From contig NZ_CP112998.1 in NCBI RefSeq assembly GCF_026625565.1, positions 1,552,501 to 1,616,500 of the forward strand: a stretch of 64,000 bases of DNA, in the 5' to 3' direction. The notes beneath the pieces were generated by a model. That model made no database searches and was not told the origin of the DNA. It was given only the letters and a program-made list of their open reading frames with translations. The translations under genes and the position numbers were made by a program. This document shows, in pieces, positions 1 through 7,642 of the stretch. The stretch is from Dyadobacter pollutisoli. GTDB lineage: Bacteria > Bacteroidota > Bacteroidia > Cytophagales > Spirosomataceae. Position 1 is the stretch's first letter; the number at the start of each line of letters is the position of its first letter.

Positions 1-1143
1 CCTACCGAGCCGTTTTTGAAAGCAATGAAAGATTTCTCACCTCGCGTGCAGATAGCTGCCAGTGTGGGTCTGGGACGGCTTGGACGCGCAGAGGCTGCTT
101 CGGCATTGCTTGCTGTGAAAGTTCCTGCTTCGTTTGTATCCCCTGCAAAAGGAACAGAGGGCCCACACGCAACGCCTAATTCGGCTATCGTTCCGGCGCA
201 TATTGCAGTTCGCTCGCTGGTTGCGATCAATGCCGTGGATGCTTGCGTAAAAGCGATCGGTACAGAAAATTCGACCATTGCACTTTGGGCATTAAGATAT
301 ATGCATGATCCAAAAGCGGTGTCAGGTTTGATCGCTGCTTATGAACAGGCGAAGGATGAAGCATTGAAAAAGCAGATTTTGACCACATTGGGAAGACTTT
401 ATAAAGAAGAGGCGCCATACGATGGCTCATGGTGGTGGAGCACCCGGCCAGATACGCACGGCCCATATTATAAGGCAATCACCTGGCAGTCATCCGATGC
501 AATCAAAAGTTTCCTGATGCAGGAATGGAATAAGGCGGACGCTACCGGAAAGCAATTTTATGCAGATTTGAATGGTCGCCAACGTATGGGGATCGATGAA
601 TTTGGCGGTGAGGACATTGTCGTTGAAAAAACGGAGCAGAGAATTGACCTGACCAAGATCCAGAATAAAAAAGGACAGATTGGCGAAAACTCAATTGAAG
701 ACGTCATGCTGGCGATCGCTAAAATCGAAGGTAACCCTGCGTTGGGCAAAACATTGTTTACCAGACAAGGGTGTGTGGCTTGTCACAGCATTACCAAGAG
801 TGGCCCGCTAAAAGGACCTTACATGGGGCAAATCGGTTCGATTATGAACCGCGAGCAAATCGCCGAATCTATTTTGAAGCCGAATGCATCTATCTCACAA
901 GGGTTTGCTTCTGTACTGATCACAACCAAGGATGAGAAAAGCTATATGGGCTTTGTTTCTGAGGAATCGGCTGAGAAACTGGTTTTGAGAGACATCACCG
1001 GTGCGGTTTACAATTTCAAAATGTCGGACATCACTTCCAGAAAGGAAATGGAAAACTCCATGATGCCTCCTGGGCTTGCCAACGAATTGTCTTACGAAGA
1101 ATTTGCTTCGCTGATTACATTCCTGTCTCAACAGAAAAAGTAA
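1..1143 (+). CDS. HEAT-repeat/cytochrome c heme-binding protein, 5' end missing
   Basis: The reading frame is open from base 1, so the gene begins upstream of the window; the TTG at 16 is probably internal. The visible N-terminal half has helical, alanine-rich repeats of HEAT type. The C-terminal third is a class I c-type cytochrome domain: a CVACH heme attachment motif at 772-786 and a Met-Pro-Pro-Gly stretch near 1060 that would supply the axial methionine. This arrangement matches the C-terminal heme-binding domain of the large membrane-bound or periplasmic dehydrogenase-like proteins known from Planctomycetes, Verrucomicrobia and Bacteroidota. It would act in the periplasm as an electron-transfer module, probably in sugar oxidation; the substrate cannot be told from this fragment. 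A strong terminator follows at 1181-1212. Confidence 0.85.
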   Translation, partial: PTEPFLKAMKDFSPRVQIAASVGLGRLGRAEAASALLAVKVPASFVSPAKGTEGPHATPNSAIVPAHIAVRSLVAINAVDACVKAIGTENSTIALWALRYMHDPKAVSGLIAAYEQAKDEALKKQILTTLGRLYKEEAPYDGSWWWSTRPDTHGPYYKAITWQSSDAIKSFLMQEWNKADATGKQFYADLNGRQRMGIDEFGGEDIVVEKTEQRIDLTKIQNKKGQIGENSIEDVMLAIAKIEGNPALGKTLFTRQGCVACHSITKSGPLKGPYMGQIGSIMNREQIAESILKPNASISQGFASVLITTKDEKSYMGFVSEESAEKLVLRDITGAVYNFKMSDITSRKEMENSMMPPGLANELSYEEFASLITFLSQQKK

Positions 1144-1180
1144 CCATCGATACGAAACAGATCGATGCATAGTTTAAACA

Positions 1181-1219
1181 AAACGGTCGGAAGATTTTTC
1201 TTCCGACCGTTTGTTTTTT
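1181..1219 (+). terminator. Strong intrinsic terminator after the cytochrome c gene
   Basis: A perfect 14-bp stem (1181-1194 with 1199-1212) closes a TTTT loop and is followed by a T-rich tail (GTTTTTTAT). It lies 37 bases after the stop codon of the cytochrome gene. Confidence 0.9.
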
Positions 1220-1316
1220 ATGTGTTTAAGATATTTGTCGCTGACTACCAGCATCGATCATGATGCGAAAGTCCTGCATGGTAAAAAGATGTTTACCAGA
1301 TTAAAATTTATCTGAG

Positions 1317-1733
1317 TTAAGACACAAAATGTGCTTCTGAACTGACTGGTACATTTAAAACCTTGGAGATTAAGCAATTCTTTTCGGCATCTTTTGTGAT
1401 GGTTTCAAATTCATCCGCACCGATGCCAGACACAGAACCAGTGATAGAAAGATGTATTCCGGTTATACCAAAACCCTCCATTGACAAAGTAGCTTCGGTA
1501 CTCAATGATGTTGGATTCAGCCCTCTTTGTGTTATTGCAAAACTGACAGCCATTGTAAAACATGCGGCATGTGCTGCGGCTAACAATTCCTCAGGATTTG
1601 TGCCCTTTTCTTCCCCTGCAAAACGAGTTTTGAAACTGTAGTTCGTTTTATTCAAGGTTTCACTTTGTGTAGTTAATTCGCCTTTACCTTCTTTTATGGT
1701 ACCTGACCATAGCGCTTTTGATGTACGCTTCAT
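1317..1733 (-). CDS. OsmC-family peroxiredoxin
   Basis: This 138-residue protein belongs to the OsmC/Ohr family of thiol-dependent peroxidases that reduce organic hydroperoxides in the cytoplasm. The two redox cysteines are visible at residues 58 (in HAACF) and 120 (in EKNCL), with the conserved arginine at about 38 and the NPEELLAAAHAACF helix that typifies OsmC rather than Ohr. Length is as expected for the family. It is transcribed leftwards as a probable single gene; the next gene upstream on the same strand is an AraC regulator 111 bases away. Its position beside reductases for electrophilic compounds suggests a role in stress detoxification, which is inference. Confidence 0.92.
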   Translation of the reverse strand: MKRTSKALWSGTIKEGKGELTTQSETLNKTNYSFKTRFAGEEKGTNPEELLAAAHAACFTMAVSFAITQRGLNPTSLSTEATLSMEGFGITGIHLSITGSVSGIGADEFETITKDAEKNCLISKVLNVPVSSEAHFVS

Positions 1734-1844
1734 TATTTGATATTTTAAATTGGAATATAATTTTAACGCAATAGTGTCCTCGCCAGGATCTACATACCAG
1801 ACTATGAAGAACCTTTCCTAATATTATGGTAGATTTCCCGTCCG

Positions 1845-2774
1845 TTAATTTAGGAGGCTCCCTCTGAATTTATTTGGAGCAGTCCCTACTTCCTTTTTAA
1901 ATAGACGGGAGAAGTATGTGGTATTTTCAAAACCAAGTAAATGCGAAATTTCAGATATATTAAGTTCGCCTTCTGTCAATAAATTTTTTGCTTCACCGAT
2001 CAAAAAAAGATGAATAAGTTCTAACGCTGTTTTTCCAGTTTCCTGTTTCAGTAGATCGGTTAAATACCGGGAAGATATGTTCAGCTCATCTGCCATCAGA
2101 GACACCGTGGGAAGACCAATATTTTTCGTTTTTCTCTCCTCAAAATTAGCGGCTAGCAATGCATTGAACTTGGTAACAGTAGAGCCTGTCAATTCTGTCC
2201 GGTTGATAAACTGCCTTTTATAAAAACGCTGTGCATATTTAAGCATGGAATCAAGATGACTTACAATAATAGCCTTGCTAAGCTCATCGGTATTGTTATA
2301 GTGCTCTTTTTCTATGCTGTAATACAAATTCCAGATGATGTCTTCTTCCGCAGGTGAGAGGTGCAGTGCCTCATTAACCTCATAATCGAAATAGCCATAT
2401 TTCTTTATCTCGCTACAAAGAGCAGTTCCCGGTAAAAAGTCTTCATGAATGATAATCAAAAATCCCCTTTCCTCTAATTCCACATTTTTAAAGCTCACCT
2501 TCTGCTGCGGCTTTACAAATGACATCGACCCGAGATCGTGATCATATTTTGTTTTTCCATAAAGCATACTTCCCGATTTCAACTTTTTAAATCCTATAAT
2601 ATAAAAAGCTGAGGAAAATTCGATCTCCGTATTTCCCGGACAAGTGTCCCGTTCACCATATATCGCACTGAAAAGTGGGTGCTCAGGCGGCTTCACACCA
2701 AGCGCTTCATGCAGCTCGCTAATTTTTTTGAAATGCTTCATATTGTTCGCAATTATAAAAACAGGACCCGGCAA
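1845..2774 (-). CDS. AraC-family transcriptional regulator
   Basis: A 309-residue regulator with an N-terminal cupin-like sensing region and a C-terminal AraC DNA-binding domain of two helix-turn-helix motifs at roughly residues 210-305. The second motif shows the family signature of a conserved glycine-phenylalanine turn followed by YFSRLFKKEVG. The gene sits 27 bases downstream of the SDR gene on the same strand, so the two probably form one transcript and this protein probably controls the SDR gene or its neighbours. Paralogous AraC genes commonly sit next to such reductases in Bacteroidota. The inducer is unknown. Confidence 0.9.
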   Translation of the reverse strand: MPGPVFIIANNMKHFKKISELHEALGVKPPEHPLFSAIYGERDTCPGNTEIEFSSAFYIIGFKKLKSGSMLYGKTKYDHDLGSMSFVKPQQKVSFKNVELEERGFLIIIHEDFLPGTALCSEIKKYGYFDYEVNEALHLSPAEEDIIWNLYYSIEKEHYNNTDELSKAIIVSHLDSMLKYAQRFYKRQFINRTELTGSTVTKFNALLAANFEERKTKNIGLPTVSLMADELNISSRYLTDLLKQETGKTALELIHLFLIGEAKNLLTEGELNISEISHLLGFENTTYFSRLFKKEVGTAPNKFRGSLLN

Positions 2775-2801
2775 ACCCGGATCCCGCTATTGTTACTTCC
2801 C

Positions 2802-3620
2802 TTAACCGTGTGCTGCCACAGAAACATCCTGCCAGGACTCCCATGTTTTCAGACGTTCCTCGTAAGTATATTTTACCCAGGGGTAAGTCGTTTTACCCAA
2901 TAGCAACCTTAGTGGCGGATTTTCTGAATCCACCAGGCCCAGAATAGCTTGAACAGTTGCTTCTGGCTTACCGGAATCCAGCTCATTAGCCTGCTCATAA
3001 AAAGCTTTTCTGACGTCATTGTAAGCCGGTATTGATTCACTTAACGCCAAGGAATTTGTACCAAAGAAACCTGTGGAGAAGCCACCGGGTTCCAGTATAG
3101 TTACCTTAATCCCAAAACCACTTACTTCGCCAGCCAATGTTTCAGTAAGACCTTCAACTGCGAACTTGGATGCACTATACAGTCCCATTAATGATACTGT
3201 GTTTAAACCCAAAGCACTTGAAAGTTGGATGATTTGGCCTGAATTTTGCGCACGCATGGTGGGCAGAACCGCTTGAATGGTCCATAATGAGCCCAAAACG
3301 TTGGTCTCGAACTGCGATCTGAAGTCTTGCTCATTCAGCTCTTCCACAGCGCCAATGTGCCCAAAACCTGCATTGTTTATCAAAACGTCGATGCGACCAA
3401 AGTGTTTTTTTGCAACGTCTATCGCTTCAAAACTTGCTTTTTTATCTGTTACATCAAGTTTTAATACTAATAAATTTGATGAAAATTCTTTTCTAAGGTC
3501 CGTTAAGGTTTCAGGGTTGCGAACAGCTGCAACCACATTATCCCCACGTTGTAAAAATGCCTCTGCCCAAATCCGGCCAAATCCGCGGGATGCGCCGGTT
3601 ATGAAAATTGTTTTTGCCAT
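2802..3620 (-). CDS. Short-chain dehydrogenase/reductase (classical SDR)
   Basis: A 272-residue NAD(P)-dependent oxidoreductase. All classical SDR landmarks are present: the TGASRGFG cofactor loop at residues 8-15, the aspartate-containing DVTD turn near 56-59, NNAG at 82-85, the structural Asn107, the catalytic serine near 134-135 and the YSASK pair Tyr148/Lys152. The basic residue after the second strand (VRNPE) suggests preference for NADPH. The substrate is not evident. It is first in a probable two-gene transcript with the AraC regulator. A small palindrome, TGACA-N6-TGTCA, lies just upstream at 3644-3659. Confidence 0.93.
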   Translation of the reverse strand: MAKTIFITGASRGFGRIWAEAFLQRGDNVVAAVRNPETLTDLRKEFSSNLLVLKLDVTDKKASFEAIDVAKKHFGRIDVLINNAGFGHIGAVEELNEQDFRSQFETNVLGSLWTIQAVLPTMRAQNSGQIIQLSSALGLNTVSLMGLYSASKFAVEGLTETLAGEVSGFGIKVTILEPGGFSTGFFGTNSLALSESIPAYNDVRKAFYEQANELDSGKPEATVQAILGLVDSENPPLRLLLGKTTYPWVKYTYEERLKTWESWQDVSVAAHG

Positions 3621-3643
3621 TATTTTATTGTTAATATTTATAA

Positions 3644-3659
3644 TGACAAAGTTCTGTCA
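3644..3659. promoter_or_regulatory. Possible operator upstream of the SDR gene
   Basis: TGACA and TGTCA form an inverted repeat with a 6-base spacer, 23 bases upstream of the SDR start codon. Its position fits a regulator binding site, but the short arms make chance occurrence possible. Confidence 0.3.
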
Positions 3660-3773
3660 ATTACTAGCAGCGATTCTGATACAGAAGTACGCAATAATGA
3701 AACGTTTTTACGAAATCCTGTCACTGTTCTACCCAAAAATAGATCCTAGCTAATCGGAAACGTAAGATTTATT

Positions 3774-4544
3774 TTAAAACCGGTTTCCCTTAAACAGATT
3801 TGGATTTTTCTCAAATAATGCTCTATTGAATTTGACTACATCGGGATGAGACGGATAGGTGGGTAGCGAAGAAAGACCAGCAATCGCTTTATCTCTTTTG
3901 AAAGGTGCTTCTTCTTTTATACCATCAGAAAGCGCCTTTTCTAATTCTTCTGCATTAAGTTCTGTGCAGTAAGCAGGCGTACCTGGCTGATGTTTCCAGG
4001 ATTCGGAAAGATCACCAGAGTCAACTGCATCAAAACCTGCATCATTAACTAATCCAACAATTACTTTTTTTGCCTCAGCATGATCACCAGCCACAGCCAT
4101 TGCAATCCTGTCTTTGGCACCGGGTTCTTTTCCGCCATTTTCTAGTGTTTCGGCCAATAAATTGTTGAATGCCTTTATTACAGGTCTTCCCAATTGTTCA
4201 GATACCCAAACACTTTCCACTTTTCCGTTTTTGATCTCTTCAATATCGGCATCACGGAACGGATAGTAATTAGAAGTGTCTACCACGATCACATTGTCCG
4301 GGACTTTTTTGAATAAATCTTTAGGCAAAGTTGGGATGGCCACTGTCGGCACAGACAAAATGATAACATCTACATCTTTTACAACATTTTCTATTGTTGC
4401 AGGTGACGCACCTAGTGCCACAGCACGAGCATTTAGTTTATCACCCTGATCTGAATTACTAACTTTAACATGGTGACCCGCTGCCACCATTTTTTTTGCT
4501 ATCGTACCGCCTATTGCGCCGGTACCTATTATTCCTATTTTCAT
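3774..4544 (-). CDS. F420-reductase-like NAD(P)-binding oxidoreductase
   Basis: A 256-residue protein that starts directly with a Rossmann fold (GTGAIGG at residues 7-13) and continues with features of the NADPH:F420 oxidoreductase-like family, such as the SVPTVAIPTLP segment and a region with a conserved asparagine pair (KAFNNLL). Cytophagales are not known to make coenzyme F420, so members of this family here probably use another partner, perhaps flavin or a carbonyl substrate; that is inference. The gene is transcribed leftwards, away from the HxlR regulator at 4831. That regulator's palindromic site lies about 235 bases upstream, so co-regulation is plausible. Confidence 0.82.
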   Translation of the reverse strand: MKIGIIGTGAIGGTIAKKMVAAGHHVKVSNSDQGDKLNARAVALGASPATIENVVKDVDVIILSVPTVAIPTLPKDLFKKVPDNVIVVDTSNYYPFRDADIEEIKNGKVESVWVSEQLGRPVIKAFNNLLAETLENGGKEPGAKDRIAMAVAGDHAEAKKVIVGLVNDAGFDAVDSGDLSESWKHQPGTPAYCTELNAEELEKALSDGIKEEAPFKRDKAIAGLSSLPTYPSHPDVVKFNRALFEKNPNLFKGNRF

Positions 4545-4563
4545 TTGATGTATATTTTATTGG

Positions 4564-4764
4564 TTATAATTTTTTCGATTCAAACGCGGGATCAATTCCA
4601 TACTGGTCCGGCGCACCAAGATGCTTACGCAGTGTCTTGCCTTCGTAATCCTGACGAAATCCAGAAGCCATCGGCTGCGCTATATCCATTCCCCAAATGG
4701 CAGCCCTATCAGCATTGGTTTTCCGATTTCCAGCTATGTAAATACTGAATAAATTCTTTTGCAA
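4564..4764 (-). pseudogene. Small ORF, probable remnant of an unidentified gene
   Basis: An open frame of 66 codons lies between the F420-reductase-like gene and the HxlR regulator, 19 bases upstream of the former. Residues 18-66 have a normal protein-like composition (for example WGMDIAQPMASGF and LGAPDQYGIDP) and resemble the tail of a larger enzyme, whereas the first dozen residues do not. I do not recognise the family. It may be the 3' end of a gene whose body was lost, or a genuine short gene in the HxlR-controlled unit. Confidence 0.35.
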
Positions 4765-4778
4765 AATTACACCAAACT

Positions 4779-4813
4779 ACTTTCCTTTGTATAGTACTTT
4801 CCCAAAGGAAAGT
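4779..4813. promoter_or_regulatory. HxlR operator: repeated ACTTTCC half-sites
   Basis: ACTTTCCTTTG at 4779-4789 is matched by its exact reverse complement CAAAGGAAAGT at 4803-4813. A second copy of ACTTTCC at 4796-4802 forms a tight palindrome with the same right arm around a 4-base spacer. The site ends 17 bases before the HxlR start codon and sits between divergent genes, which is the usual position for an HxlR-family operator. Confidence 0.65.
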
Positions 4814-4830
4814 GAAATTAGTATTTTGGT

Positions 4831-5178
4831 ATGGCAAAGAATAAAGTATACTGCAACTGTCTTGAGACCGTTAAGCCAGTCCGGGACACCCTTGATGTAA
4901 TTAATGGAAAATGGAAGCTGCCCATAATCATCTCGATTTCTGTCGGGAATGATCGCTTTACAGACATTCAGGAAAGTATTGCTGGCATTACGCCGAAGGT
5001 ATTGGCGAAGGAATTAAAGGAACTGGAAGGGCATAAGCTCATTAGCAGGACAGTAATACAGGATTACCCTGTTAAGGTTTGCTATAAAGCAGAACCCTAT
5101 GCCGATACCTTAACACCTATTATTTATGCAATGAAGGATTGGGGATTAAATCACCGTGAAAAAATTTTCCGCGAATAA
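4831..5178 (+). CDS. HxlR-family winged-helix regulator
   Basis: A 115-residue regulator made of a single winged-helix DNA-binding domain. It shows the HxlR signature: an N-terminal cysteine-containing segment (YCNCLETVKPVRDTLDVINGKWK), then a recognition helix region around ITPKVLAKELKELE, and a C-terminal helix carrying the DWG motif. Family members often sense quinones, aldehydes or oxidants through the N-terminal cysteine; here there are two (positions 8 and 10). It is divergent from the F420-reductase-like gene and preceded by a clear repeated operator, so it probably represses itself and that neighbour. Confidence 0.93.
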   Translation: MAKNKVYCNCLETVKPVRDTLDVINGKWKLPIIISISVGNDRFTDIQESIAGITPKVLAKELKELEGHKLISRTVIQDYPVKVCYKAEPYADTLTPIIYAMKDWGLNHREKIFRE

Positions 5179-5185
5179 TAAAAAT

Positions 5186-5215
5186 GGCCGGAATTTCTTC
5201 TGCCCATGACCGGCC
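5186..5215 (+). terminator. Weak hairpin after the HxlR gene
   Basis: GGCCGG at 5186-5191 pairs with CCGGCC at 5210-5215 around an 18-base loop, 8 bases after the stop codon. There is no T-run, so intrinsic termination is uncertain. Confidence 0.3.
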
Positions 5216-5242
5216 TTGTGCCCCCTTTCGTTTTCTTACAAT

Positions 5243-5270
5243 TTCCCCATTAAGACCCGGGCTAATTTTG
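5243..5270 (+). promoter_or_regulatory. Putative promoter of the NmrA-like gene
   Basis: TAATTTTG at 5263-5270 fits the Bacteroidota -7 box TAnnTTTG exactly. A TTTC near 5243, 17 bases upstream, is an imperfect -33 box. A TTGACA/TGTCAA inverted repeat at 5268-5273 and 5291-5296 overlaps the expected start of transcription and could be an operator. Confidence 0.4.
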
Positions 5271-5309
5271 ACATATCAATCATTCATAACTGTCAAACAT
5301 TAGCAAATC

Positions 5310-6188
5310 ATGTCAAAATCGGCATCACCCAAAATCCTGATCACCGGGGCAACAGGCACAATTGGTAACGAACTTACCAGCTACCTTTCATCACAAGGGC
5401 ATTCATTTCGGGCCATGGTCCGCTCACGGAATAATTCCAGCGAGCTGGCCAAACTATCGGGAGCGGAAGTAGTTGACGGAGATTTTAACGATACACTATC
5501 TCTTACAAAAGCACTTGAAGGAATAGATCGGGCATTCTTGCTGACCAATTCTTCGGAGCTCGCTGAAAACCAGCAATGCGATTTTGTAGAAGCTGCCCGC
5601 AAAATGGGCGTCAGGCACATTATCAAGCTGTCTCAATGGGCGGCCAGTGTCGACTCGCCGGTTCGTTTTTTACGCTATCACGCCGTCGTGGAGAACCTGA
5701 TCCGGGATTCGGGAATGGAATATACTTTTCTTCGCCCCAATCTTTTTATGCAGGGTTTGCTGGGTTTCAGAGAAACGATCCTCACGCAAGGCAGGTTTTA
5801 CGGCGCTGCGGGAGATTCAAAAGTGAGTATGGTCGATATCAGGGATATCGCCCGGGCAGCTGCCTGTGCCTTGACTGAGCCAGGTCACGAAGGTAAAATA
5901 TATGACCTTACAGGTCCTCAGGCACTGTCACATTACGAAATGGCTGAAGAGCTAACGATTGCGCTCGGTTTTGAGGTAAAATTCGTTGACATACCTTCGC
6001 AGGCTTTGAAAGATATGCTGCTGGGTGTAGGTTTTCCTGAGTGGCAAGCGGAGGGTTTGGTGGAGGATTATGCACATTACAAGCGTGGAGAAGCGGCTGC
6101 TGTAACTTCCGGCGTGCTGGACGCAACCGGTGCGGCTGCTGCTTCTTTCGATCAGTTTGCCAGGGACTACGCTCAGGTTTTTTTCTGA
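5310..6188 (+). CDS. NmrA-like atypical SDR oxidoreductase
   Basis: A 292-residue member of the atypical SDR group that includes NmrA, HSCARG and the quinone reductase QorB. The cofactor loop GATGTIGN lies at about residues 13-20, followed by VRSRNNSSEL, where the arginines suggest NADPH binding. The classical YxxxK catalytic pair is absent, as expected for the NmrA group, while the HIIKLSQWAAS strand and the RPNLFMQ segment are typical. Such proteins either reduce quinones or act as redox sensors. It is likely a single-gene transcript ending before the hairpin at 6346. Confidence 0.88.
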   Translation: MSKSASPKILITGATGTIGNELTSYLSSQGHSFRAMVRSRNNSSELAKLSGAEVVDGDFNDTLSLTKALEGIDRAFLLTNSSELAENQQCDFVEAARKMGVRHIIKLSQWAASVDSPVRFLRYHAVVENLIRDSGMEYTFLRPNLFMQGLLGFRETILTQGRFYGAAGDSKVSMVDIRDIARAAACALTEPGHEGKIYDLTGPQALSHYEMAEELTIALGFEVKFVDIPSQALKDMLLGVGFPEWQAEGLVEDYAHYKRGEAAAVTSGVLDATGAAAASFDQFARDYAQVFF

Positions 6189-6238
6189 CTAATGTTACAA
6201 GCAAATATTGTGTTGAGAGAAAAATTTTTAAAAAAATA

Positions 6239-6246
6239 TATATTTG
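6239..6246 (+). promoter_or_regulatory. -7 box for a possible small RNA
   Basis: TATATTTG fits TAnnTTTG exactly. A TTG at 6213-6215 lies 23 bases upstream, at the long end of the usual spacing. No coding sequence follows before the terminator at 6346. Confidence 0.35.
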
Positions 6247-6252
6247 TAGGTA

Positions 6253-6376
6253 GTCTTTTTGTAGATATAGATAGTAGTAACTGTAAAGCTGAGGTCACTT
6301 TCTGCACATATACTTTTTTCTCAACGTTTATTAATTCCATTTGAGCCCCGCCAGATTTATCTGCGGGGATTTTTTT
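6253..6376 (+). ncRNA. Candidate small RNA of about 120 nt
   Basis: Between the NmrA-like gene and the HEAT-repeat gene lies a non-coding stretch bounded by a promoter-like box (6239-6246) and a strong terminator (6346-6376). Transcription would start near 6253. I do not recognise an RNA family and see no long internal pairing apart from the terminator, so this may simply be the trailer of the upstream gene. Confidence 0.25.
6346..6376 (+). terminator. Intrinsic terminator
   Basis: CCCCGC at 6346-6351 pairs with GCGGGG at 6363-6368, the stem continuing past one bulged C with AG/CT, and is followed by A and seven T residues. It ends either the NmrA-like gene transcript or the candidate small RNA. 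Confidence 0.85.
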
Positions 6377-6443
6377 GTTCGATATCAGGCGCGGCATATT
6401 TTAGTATATTGTTATTGCATTCACTGAGCATCATACCATTATC

Positions 6444-7205
6444 TTGGCCTTTTACGATTTATCCGCGCAAGAAAGAGCAGATCAAGTGCTAGCCATTCAA
6501 AAGGAAATGGAAGGGGAACTACACCAGGGCGCTTTTCCCAAAACAAGAACCTACTTTGCAGATGAGGATACCTATATCAGAAAAGCCGCCTATTTATCGA
6601 TAGGGCGGATTTATTTTGAATGGGAAGAATTACGGCCCGCGGTTGTCGGAATACTGGGGACATTGATGAATGATGATGATTTTAAGGTTCGCCAAACGGT
6701 CATCAATGCGGCCGGGGAAATCGGCAAACGGGATTTTGATGCCGTTGTTGATTTTTTTGACAAAGGTCTTTTTGATACGCATCATTCACCGCGCAATGCA
6801 GTCATCGGTTCGATCAAAAAAATGGGCGAGGTTAATCCCAGGCCTGTCCTGGAATGGTCGAAAAAGTACCTGCACCATCCCGATAAGGAAATCCGGCGGG
6901 AGATCTGTCATGGCATAGAGCTTCGCGGACGTAAATTCCCACAGGACGTGTTGCCGCTTCTCAAAGAATTGCAGCATGATCAAACCGCAAGAGTCCGCAA
7001 TACATTGGTGCACGTGCTGGGACAGATCGCCTATAAAAAAGGGTGTCTGGCCATCGTGGCGGAAGATCTCAAAAGTTGGGAAAACAAATCCCTTGTTGCT
7101 GACGCCCTGGAAGAAATTATCGATGTACATGATCGTTACCGAGATTTTGCCGCGATGACGCAGCAGGAAGCGAGAGAATATATATTGGAACATTACAGCG
7201 AATAA
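6444..7205 (+). CDS. HEAT-repeat protein
   Basis: A 253-residue, all-helical protein composed of HEAT or PBS-lyase-type repeats along most of its length; recurring motifs include DEDTYIRKAAYLSIG, DDDFKVRQTVINAAGEIG and HPDKEIRREICHGIE. It has no signal peptide or membrane segment and is therefore cytoplasmic. It resembles DNA-alkylation-repair-type helical scaffolds, but no catalytic residues can be assigned. The start is a TTG codon; an in-frame stop at 6402 and the absence of an ATG before it limit alternatives. No function can be given beyond protein or nucleic-acid binding. Confidence 0.75.
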   Translation: MAFYDLSAQERADQVLAIQKEMEGELHQGAFPKTRTYFADEDTYIRKAAYLSIGRIYFEWEELRPAVVGILGTLMNDDDFKVRQTVINAAGEIGKRDFDAVVDFFDKGLFDTHHSPRNAVIGSIKKMGEVNPRPVLEWSKKYLHHPDKEIRREICHGIELRGRKFPQDVLPLLKELQHDQTARVRNTLVHVLGQIAYKKGCLAIVAEDLKSWENKSLVADALEEIIDVHDRYRDFAAMTQQEAREYILEHYSE

Positions 7206-7332
7206 CGTCTCAATTGCCCCTCGCTAAAGTCTCATTCTCACCTTCGAAAAACACGGATCAGTTTATAGTTTTGCTTCACCACAAAAGCGGGAAAATGGAT
7301 ATGGACATATCCTGAATCTGTCGACGAAGACT

Positions 7333-7626
7333 ATGGCATCATCACCTGATTTAAGAACCTGCCCGAACGGCCACCAATATTATAAGAGCTCCGACTGCCC
7401 GACTTGTCCGGTTTGTGAAGCAGGGCGTAAGCCGGAAAACGGTTTTTTAGCGCTGCTAAGCGCGCCCGCAAGACGTGCGATGGAAAATAATGGAATACTG
7501 ACCGTGTTCCAGCTTTCAAAATGGACGCAAAAGGATGTGATGAAATTGCACGGAATAGGCCCGGCCTCACTGCCTGTTTTCAAGAAGGCTTTGGATGAAC
7601 AAGGGCTTGGATTTGCCTCCAATTAA
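7333..7626 (+). CDS. Zinc-ribbon plus helix-hairpin-helix (RNAP alpha-CTD-like) protein
   Basis: A 97-residue protein with two parts. Residues 10-28 hold four cysteines (10, 22, 25, 28) and His14, a likely zinc site. Residues 40-95 resemble the C-terminal domain of the RNA polymerase alpha subunit: a helix with SAPARRAMENNGI, then LSKWT, then a helix-hairpin-helix LHGIGPASL. In alpha-CTD this domain binds DNA minor groove and transcription factors. Stand-alone copies occur in Bacteroidota and are of unknown role. The gene is 16 bases upstream of an SRPBCC-domain gene on the same strand, so they may be co-transcribed. Confidence 0.82.
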   Translation: MASSPDLRTCPNGHQYYKSSDCPTCPVCEAGRKPENGFLALLSAPARRAMENNGILTVFQLSKWTQKDVMKLHGIGPASLPVFKKALDEQGLGFASN

Positions 7627-7642
7627 TTAAAATAAAAGGTAT

